A DNA stretch of 20,468 bases from DATEZO01 sp035255485 (GTDB lineage Bacteria; Pseudomonadota; Gammaproteobacteria; Burkholderiales; Burkholderiaceae_D), in assembly GCA_035255485.1 (NCBI GenBank), contig DATEZO010000218.1, positions 1 through 20,468 of the forward strand, given 5' to 3'. How positions within the stretch are numbered: position 1 is the first letter of the stretch; each line of letters begins with the position of its first letter. The notes below the pieces were generated by a model. That model did not search any database, had not been told where the DNA came from, and worked only from the letters and a program-made list of their open reading frames with translations. Made by a program: the position numbers and the translations under genes. Shown here piece after piece: positions 16,212-20,468 of this stretch.

Positions 16212-16286
16212 ATGGCCGTTGCCATGACAGAGCTGTAAGCGAGCGCTGTTTGTCCAAAAACAGTGGCCGCCAATACCCGGGGCGGC
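16212..16286 (+). other. Three back-to-back stem-loops after the deacetylase
   Basis: Within 85 bases of the deacetylase stop lie three short stem-loops. ATGGC-CGTT-GCCAT is at 16212-16225. CTGTTT-6-AAACAG (16246-16263) can be extended by one G-T and one C-G pair to 16244-16265. GCCGCC-9-GGCGGC is at 16266-16286. None is followed by a T run, so a simple intrinsic terminator is not clear. They may instead be a 3'-end structure or a Rho-dependent end. The rest of the spacer to 16471 shows nothing more than an AGCT-rich stretch (GTTAGCTAAGCTAAGGAGCT) near 16330-16349. Confidence 0.4.
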
Positions 16287-16471
16287 AGAGGATGAACGCG
16301 CTAACCCGCCGCCTTGCACCAGGTTGCGTTAGCTAAGCTAAGGAGCTGCTTGTGATAATGGATTGACATGGCGGGAAGTTTCACCTGCCTCTTGAGAAAA
16401 GTCATCGCAGCTCCGGAACTTGGCGTTTAGCGAAAACGTCGAAAAGACATTCCATCGCCGGAAGGGATGTC

Positions 16472-16720
16472 ATGTCTAATTTCAGTCGTTCGAATTTCTT
16501 TCATGCGGCATGGAGGAATATCGAATGGCGCCGCCTTATTCTTGGGCGGGTTGCGGCGTGTGCCGGCATTGGCGCCTTCATCACCACTTACCTGTTCATG
16601 TTGCCGGCATTCGGCGTTTTGCTAACGCTATCCTTCGGTTGGATCGTTGCAAGTTTGCTTGCCTGCGCAACGTTTTTTATTGCATTCAGTTTTCTGAACA
16701 TCATTTGGTGCCGCGTATGA
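16472..16720 (+). CDS. Small two-helix membrane protein, unknown function
   Basis: An 82-residue protein, unrecognised. A basic, aromatic N-terminus (SRSNFFHAAWRNIEWRRLI) is followed by two hydrophobic helices (about 26-50 and 54-77) joined by a very short turn, with Cys at 31, 65 and 80. GGAAGG lies eight bases before the ATG, which supports real translation. No motif links it to a family. It sits between the XrtA deacetylase and the methyltransferase, on the same strand but with gaps of more than 250 bases on both sides, so it may have its own promoter. It could be a locus-specific accessory protein or a chance ORF. Confidence 0.6.
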   Translation: MSNFSRSNFFHAAWRNIEWRRLILGRVAACAGIGAFITTYLFMLPAFGVLLTLSFGWIVASLLACATFFIAFSFLNIIWCRV

Positions 16721-17024
16721 ACCGCGCATCGGTTCTGTTGCACAAGGCGGTAGGCGGCGCAATACACTCATGATTTTTCCCCTGTGCAACGATGTGCTTC
16801 CTGCACATTTCGGCACTTGCTTCTTGCCATTGAATAGTGCTCAGGGCTCAGCGTCGGGCGCCGGAACCTGGCGCATGCAACGCGCCTCAATTTTTGTCTG
16901 GAAAGTAACGTCCAATTAATAAAAATCAACTCTCGCCGTTTCCTTAGAGCGATCCTATCTGCATCGTAATCCGGTGCCTGATTGAACTATTCATCGGCGC
17001 TTGGTGCCAAGAGGAAATTCGGCC
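16721..17024. promoter_or_regulatory. 304-base spacer before the methyltransferase
   Basis: No gene is visible. It contains an inverted repeat (16737-16790, separate entry). A weak sigma-70-like pair is present: TTGTCT at 16894-16899, then 17 bases, then TAATAA. A TGGCGC-N5-ACGC sequence at 16869-16883 has the correct spacing but poor fit for sigma-54. An A+T-rich stretch (AATTAATAAAAATC) lies at about 16915-16928. The methyltransferase ribosome binding site GAGGAAA is at 17011-17017. Confidence 0.35.
16737..16790. repeat. Inverted repeat with insertion-sequence-like arms
   Basis: The arms GTTGCACAAGG (16737-16747) and CCCTGTGCAAC (16780-16790) match at 10 of 11 positions when one is reversed, with a 32-base spacer. 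The left arm with its flank, GGTTCTGTTGCACAAGG from 16731, resembles the terminal repeats of several IS families (GG-T-CTGTTGCA type). No transposase remnant is present and no target duplication was found, so this could be a relic or simply a stem-loop. Confidence 0.35.
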
Positions 17025-17912
17025 ATGCAGCCTACGCATTCATCATCGACCAGCCATTACCCCGTATTCACAGATCTCTTCCAAGGACGGGATGTAAAGC
17101 CATTGTTTCGTCTTCACCGGCTGCTTGAACGTTTGCCGGAGGCCACGCCTTTTCGCCCCTTGCTGGAAAGAAGATATGAAAAGGAATTCGCAGAGAATCG
17201 CTCGGCAAACCTGTTTCGCGGAATTTTCAGCTCGTTTGCGGAAGCGCAAGCGAGCATCCCGGTAAAGAGGAGCGCTGGATACAACAACAGCACCGCCGCA
17301 TCGCTCTATCTCGATCGGGCCCAGAGAGTATTTCCGTCGGATTATCCAGTGATGTTTTGGCTAGACAAGCTCATTGCGCCAAGCCGATGCCGCATTCTTG
17401 ACTTGGGCGGCCATGTCGGAGTCAGTTATTACGCATACCGGAACTACCTGGATTATCCGGAACAGCTTCGCTGGATCGTGCATGACGTCCCCGCAGTGAT
17501 GGAGCGGGGGAAAAAAATTGCCAAAGAAAAAGATAATGCCAAGCAGCTGGGCTTTTGTGACCGGTTCGAAGACTGCGGCTCTCCCGATATCTTGTTCTCA
17601 ATCGGCACGTTGCAGTATCTCCCTGATACTCTTCCTGAGCGCCTCGCGACACTGGAAAGATTACCGCAGCATTTACTGCTCAGTCTTTTACCAATTCACA
17701 TGAGCGAGTCGTTTTATACCCTTCAAAGCATTGGTCCGAGTTATTGCCCGTATCGGATTTTCGCGCGAGACGGATTTATTCAGGGCTTTGAATCCCTGGG
17801 CTATTCTCTAGTCGACTGGTGGGAATGCCCTGAAAAAAATTGCATTATTCCATTCCATCCAAGGCGATCACTGGACCGCTATTTCGGTTTTCTGTTCAGT
17901 CTCGTGCCGTAG
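17025..17912 (+). CDS. Putative methyltransferase, TIGR04325 (LIC12133-like) family
   Basis: A 295-residue SAM-dependent methyltransferase-like protein. The ATG at 17025 is chosen for GAGGAAA eight bases upstream; a longer frame from a TTG at 17001 has no support. The Rossmann glycine motif appears as ILDLGGHVGVSYYAYR, followed by RWIVHDVPAVMERG and the motif-4-like ILFSIGTLQYLPD. The C-terminal SIGPSYCPYRIFARDGFI and WECPEKNCIIPFHP are typical of the TIGR04325 family, which occurs in polysaccharide loci. Methylation of a sugar or a terminal cap is the likely role; the substrate is unknown. It lies downstream of the small membrane protein and upstream of the second deacetylase, all on the plus strand. 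Confidence 0.85.
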   Translation: MQPTHSSSTSHYPVFTDLFQGRDVKPLFRLHRLLERLPEATPFRPLLERRYEKEFAENRSANLFRGIFSSFAEAQASIPVKRSAGYNNSTAASLYLDRAQRVFPSDYPVMFWLDKLIAPSRCRILDLGGHVGVSYYAYRNYLDYPEQLRWIVHDVPAVMERGKKIAKEKDNAKQLGFCDRFEDCGSPDILFSIGTLQYLPDTLPERLATLERLPQHLLLSLLPIHMSESFYTLQSIGPSYCPYRIFARDGFIQGFESLGYSLVDWWECPEKNCIIPFHPRRSLDRYFGFLFSLVP

Positions 17913-17979
17913 CCGGAAGCGCAGCACTGTTCATCGCTGTCGCTCGACATCCATTGCACCATTGCAGAATGCGGCATGC

Positions 17980-18004
17980 CGATTGCTGCATAGCAAAGCA
18001 ATCG
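17980..18004 (+). terminator. Stem-loop after the methyltransferase
   Basis: CGATTGCT-9-AGCAATCG forms a perfect 8-base-pair stem 68 bases after the methyltransferase stop. There is no T run immediately after it, so it may be a weak or Rho-assisted terminator, or an mRNA-stabilising structure. Confidence 0.35.
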
Positions 18005-18103
18005 TTGCCGGTACTGATAAATTTTACGGGGGAGTTCCAGCAATAGAGCGCCTTCGTAGGCAGAGAATCTCCCTTTTTAACGCGTCACATATAAAAAAAT
18101 CAT

Positions 18104-18117
18104 GGCAAAGCGTTGCC
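18104..18117 (+). promoter_or_regulatory. Small leader hairpin before the second deacetylase
   Basis: GGCAA-AGCG-TTGCC is a compact stem followed by TTTTC and then the GGGGAGAG ribosome binding site. A TATAAA sequence at 18090-18095 could be a -10 element without a clear -35. In that case the hairpin would lie at the very 5' end of the transcript. It could equally be a minor attenuator. Confidence 0.3.
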
Positions 18118-18133
18118 TTTTCAAAGGGGAGAG

Positions 18134-19126
18134 ATGAAGAATATAAAGCGGACGGTGCTCGATGTCTGTTCCCGGGTTGGCGTTTTTGATATTGCGCTGA
18201 AAAAGCGCCGGTGGCCACCGCTCATCCTCATGTATCACGGCGTAACAAGGGAGCGTAACTTTGAGGGGCTCTGCAATTACGAGGGAAAGCACTTGCCGGT
18301 GGGCAGGTTCATTGCGCACCTGAGCGCGCTGAGGCGATCCCGAACCGTGATCTCTCTCGGCCAGCTTATCGAGGGGCTGTACAACGGTGATGACCTCAGC
18401 AATACCGCCGCGATTACCTTCGACGATGGCTATGAAAATAATGCATCCGTTGCCGCTCCGGTATTGGCTGAGTTTGGGATGCGTGCCACCTTCTTTCTAG
18501 TGTCTGGCCTGATAGGCTCGAAGTGTTTTTTGTGGACGGATCTACTTGAATTGGCCCTGGACCGCACGAATGGCGAGTCTGTTGCAGTGCCGGGAACAGA
18601 CCGGGTGTTACCGTTGCGGACCTTAAAGGAACGGCAAATGGCCCTCGTCACCATTAAGGCGGACCTGAAGGCGCGTCCTGACAATGCAGCTCGCGACGCG
18701 GTGGAAAAGATCGCTCTTCAGCTCGGGGTAAATGAACGCAGCGCTTTTGGAGATTATCGTTTTATGACGTGGGAGCAGGCACGATACCTCGTCAGTGCGG
18801 GTTTTGAAGTCGGTGCGCACACCGTGACGCACCCGATCTTGTCGAGAGTTCCCTTGCCCTTGGCGGCGCGCGAAATCCTGGATAGCAAGGAAGCGGTCTT
18901 GCGCGAAACGGGGCAGTGCAGCGAAGTATTTTGTTTCCCAAACGGAAAATTCGCTGATTACAATGCATCGATCCGGAATTTTTGTCGGCAGCATTTCAAG
19001 GCGGCGCTATCCACGAACAGGGGCGCGGCGGCCTTGAATGATATTTATGATTTGAAGCGGCTCAGCCCGGCAGGCAGGGGAAACGACGCAAATCTTGAAT
19101 GGGCGCTCCTGCGTACGCATGCATGA
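18134..19126 (+). CDS. NodB-type polysaccharide deacetylase with long insertion
   Basis: A 330-residue carbohydrate esterase family 4 protein. The ATG at 18134 is preceded by GGGGAGAG. PLILMYHGVT (29-38) is the usual leader strand; motif 1 ITFDDGYENN (94-103) holds the catalytic and metal Asp residues; motif 2 HTVTH (229-233) supplies the metal His pair. FCFPNGKF near residue 273 stands for the RxPxG-type motif 3. About 130 residues separate motifs 1 and 2, more than the roughly 50 in short NodB enzymes, so an insertion is present (TDLLELALD and LRTLKERQMALVTIKADL). There is no clear signal peptide. Deacetylation of the polymer or of a lipid-linked sugar is likely. It ends in a terminator-like hairpin and faces the UDP-glucose dehydrogenase gene. 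Confidence 0.88.
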   Translation: MKNIKRTVLDVCSRVGVFDIALKKRRWPPLILMYHGVTRERNFEGLCNYEGKHLPVGRFIAHLSALRRSRTVISLGQLIEGLYNGDDLSNTAAITFDDGYENNASVAAPVLAEFGMRATFFLVSGLIGSKCFLWTDLLELALDRTNGESVAVPGTDRVLPLRTLKERQMALVTIKADLKARPDNAARDAVEKIALQLGVNERSAFGDYRFMTWEQARYLVSAGFEVGAHTVTHPILSRVPLPLAAREILDSKEAVLRETGQCSEVFCFPNGKFADYNASIRNFCRQHFKAALSTNRGAAALNDIYDLKRLSPAGRGNDANLEWALLRTHA

Positions 19127-19132
19127 GCGCCC
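19101..19132 (+). terminator. Terminator-like hairpin overlapping the deacetylase stop
   Basis: GGGCGCTC (19101-19108) and GAGCGCCC (19125-19132) form a perfect 8-base-pair stem around the TGA at 19124-19126. The loop contains the nested palindrome TGCGTACGCA (19110-19119). A T-rich stretch (TTTCTTGTTTTTC) starts about 7 bases after the stem. The gap makes it an imperfect intrinsic terminator, but its location between convergent genes fits. The rest of the spacer to 19310 shows nothing clear. Confidence 0.5.
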
Positions 19133-19310
19133 TATTAGCTTTCTTGTTTTTCTGCGACGCCAATACTCCAGATGAGGAAGTATGAGTATGCAGGCCCATT
19201 TCATTTCTCATGCAACATAGCACCGCAGGCAAAGCACCCGGGAGTGATGGAAAAGTCAGGCTGGAGTAGCTCGAAGAAGGGGGCGACAGCAATCTTGGCG
19301 ATTGAGCAAG

Positions 19311-20468
19311 CTATAGCCTACTGAAGATTTGGGATGCTCGGCCAATGCCATGGTATTCCAATCCCAGCTCCGCCATCACCCGCGGATCGAACAGGTTGCG
19401 TCCGTCAAATATGACCGCTTCCTTGAGAAGGTATTTCACTTGTTCAAAGTTGGGGCTACGGAATGCCTTCCATTCCGTAACGATGGCCAGGGCATCCGCG
19501 CCATGCAGCGCGTCCATGGGAGCATCACAAAATCGAATATGTTGTAGTGCCTGTGGGCTGGCCGCAAAATCGATCGCGAGAGCCCGCCTGGCTTCTTCCA
19601 TGGCAACCGGGTCGTAGACCGCCAGGGTCGCGCCGTGGCCGATGAGCTGGTGCAGCAGCACGCGTGATGGCGCTTCGCGCATATCATCCGTATTGGGCTT
19701 GAACGCCAATCCCCATATCGCAAAATGCCTGCCTCTCAAGTCGCCGCCAAATCGCCTGACAATCTTCTTTCCGAGTAGCTGCTTCTGGCGGATGTTGACC
19801 TTTTGTACCGCATTCAGGATAAGCAACTCGCGATCATGTTCCCGCGCCGTGCGTGTCAAGGCTTGCACATCTTTGGGAAAACACGATCCGCCATAACCGA
19901 TCCCTGCATACAAGAAGCTGTAGCCAATACGAGGATCGGAGCCAATTCCCTGGCGTACCGCCTCAATGTCGACACCTACCGTATCGGCCAGATCGGCCAT
20001 TTCATTCATGAATGAAATTCGTGTTGCCAGCATGGCATTGGCAGCATATTTGGTGAACTCGGCCGAGCGCACATCCATCCATATGGTCCTTTCATGATTG
20101 CGATTGAATGGCGCATATAGCATTTTCATCATGGCACGGGCGCGCCGGCCTTGAGATGTGTCGTCGCATCCAATCACGATACGATCGGGGCGCATGAAGT
20201 CTTCGACGGCGGCACCCTCTTTCAGAAACTCCGGATTCGATACGACCGCGAAATCCGCAGAATGGCCGCGCTTACGCAACGCGTCCTGCACCGCCGCACG
20301 GACCTTGTCGGCTGTGCCGACCGGCACAGTGGATTTGTTGACGATTACCTTGAAATCATCCAAGTATTTTCCGATGTCGTGAGCAGCCGTCAAAACATAT
20401 TGCAAATCCGCAGAGCCGTCTTCATCGGGCGGAGTCCCTACAGCAATAAACAAGATCTCGCCATGTTC
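19311..20468 (-). CDS. ugd: UDP-glucose 6-dehydrogenase, N-terminus beyond the window
   Basis: 385 residues are visible; the first 60-70, including the NAD-binding glycine loop, lie past the right edge. The visible part starts with LFIAVGTPPDEDGSADLQYV. It contains VNKSTVPVGTAD, SNPEFLKEGAAVEDFMRPDR, EFTKYAANAMLATRISFMNE, the catalytic cysteine motif GYGGSCFPKDVQAL, and the C-terminal UDP-binding segment WGLAFKPNTDDMREAPS. All are hallmarks of the enzyme that oxidises UDP-glucose to UDP-glucuronate with two NAD+ in the cytoplasm. This implies that the polymer may contain glucuronic acid or a sugar derived from it, though the gene could also serve other pathways. Convergent with the deacetylase gene. 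Confidence 0.96.
   Translation of the reverse strand, partial: EHGEILFIAVGTPPDEDGSADLQYVLTAAHDIGKYLDDFKVIVNKSTVPVGTADKVRAAVQDALRKRGHSADFAVVSNPEFLKEGAAVEDFMRPDRIVIGCDDTSQGRRARAMMKMLYAPFNRNHERTIWMDVRSAEFTKYAANAMLATRISFMNEMADLADTVGVDIEAVRQGIGSDPRIGYSFLYAGIGYGGSCFPKDVQALTRTAREHDRELLILNAVQKVNIRQKQLLGKKIVRRFGGDLRGRHFAIWGLAFKPNTDDMREAPSRVLLHQLIGHGATLAVYDPVAMEEARRALAIDFAASPQALQHIRFCDAPMDALHGADALAIVTEWKAFRSPNFEQVKYLLKEAVIFDGRNLFDPRVMAELGLEYHGIGRASQIFSRL

Noticed and set aside
18207..18218. Palindrome CGGTGGCCACCG early in the second deacetylase gene
   Set aside because: It is short, within codons for a conserved-looking RRWPPL segment, and expected by chance in G+C-rich coding DNA.

Overview
The window looks like chromosomal DNA from a beta-proteobacterium, most likely Burkholderiales and possibly Oxalobacteraceae. 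The basis is moderately high G+C content, the protein sequences, and gene families typical of the XrtA (EpsH1-type exosortase) exopolysaccharide loci of that group. Family names are given from memory of those families, not from a search. No tRNA, rRNA, CRISPR array, phage gene or intact insertion sequence was seen.

The left part (1-3107, minus strand) holds a flippase, a PEP-CTERM/EpsH1-type sugar transferase, and the 5' part of a Wzy/O-antigen-ligase-like membrane protein that runs off the left edge. The centre-left (3501-9039, plus strand) is a compact four-gene run. It encodes a secreted IPT plus beta-helix protein, a GT4 glycosyltransferase, a large divergent deacetylase-like protein, and a membrane GT2 glycosyltransferase. 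It meets, tail to tail with 8 bases between stop codons, the minus-strand secretion module (14805 down to 9048). In transcription order that module is Wza-like export lipoprotein, chain-length determinant, tyrosine autokinase, outer-membrane beta-barrel and ExeA-like ATPase.

Across a 499-base divergent spacer, the XrtA-type polysaccharide deacetylase (DUF3473 type) starts on the plus strand. It is followed by a small membrane protein, a TIGR04325-type methyltransferase and a second NodB-type deacetylase. A UDP-glucose 6-dehydrogenase on the minus strand, cut by the right edge, closes the window and faces the second deacetylase.

Together the genes cover precursor supply (UDP-glucuronate), repeat-unit assembly (three glycosyltransferases), flipping, polymerisation, chain-length control with tyrosine phosphorylation, outer-membrane export, and decoration or trimming (deacetylases, methyltransferase, beta-helix protein). 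The exosortase itself, the priming glycosyltransferase and the FemAB and asparagine-synthase-like partners are not in the window and may lie outside it. No wholly new system is evident. The most interesting points are a likely frameshift or mis-set start at the N-terminus of the Wzy-like gene, the little-characterised 466-residue deacetylase-like protein, the beta-helix protein heading the operon, and several structured intergenic segments.
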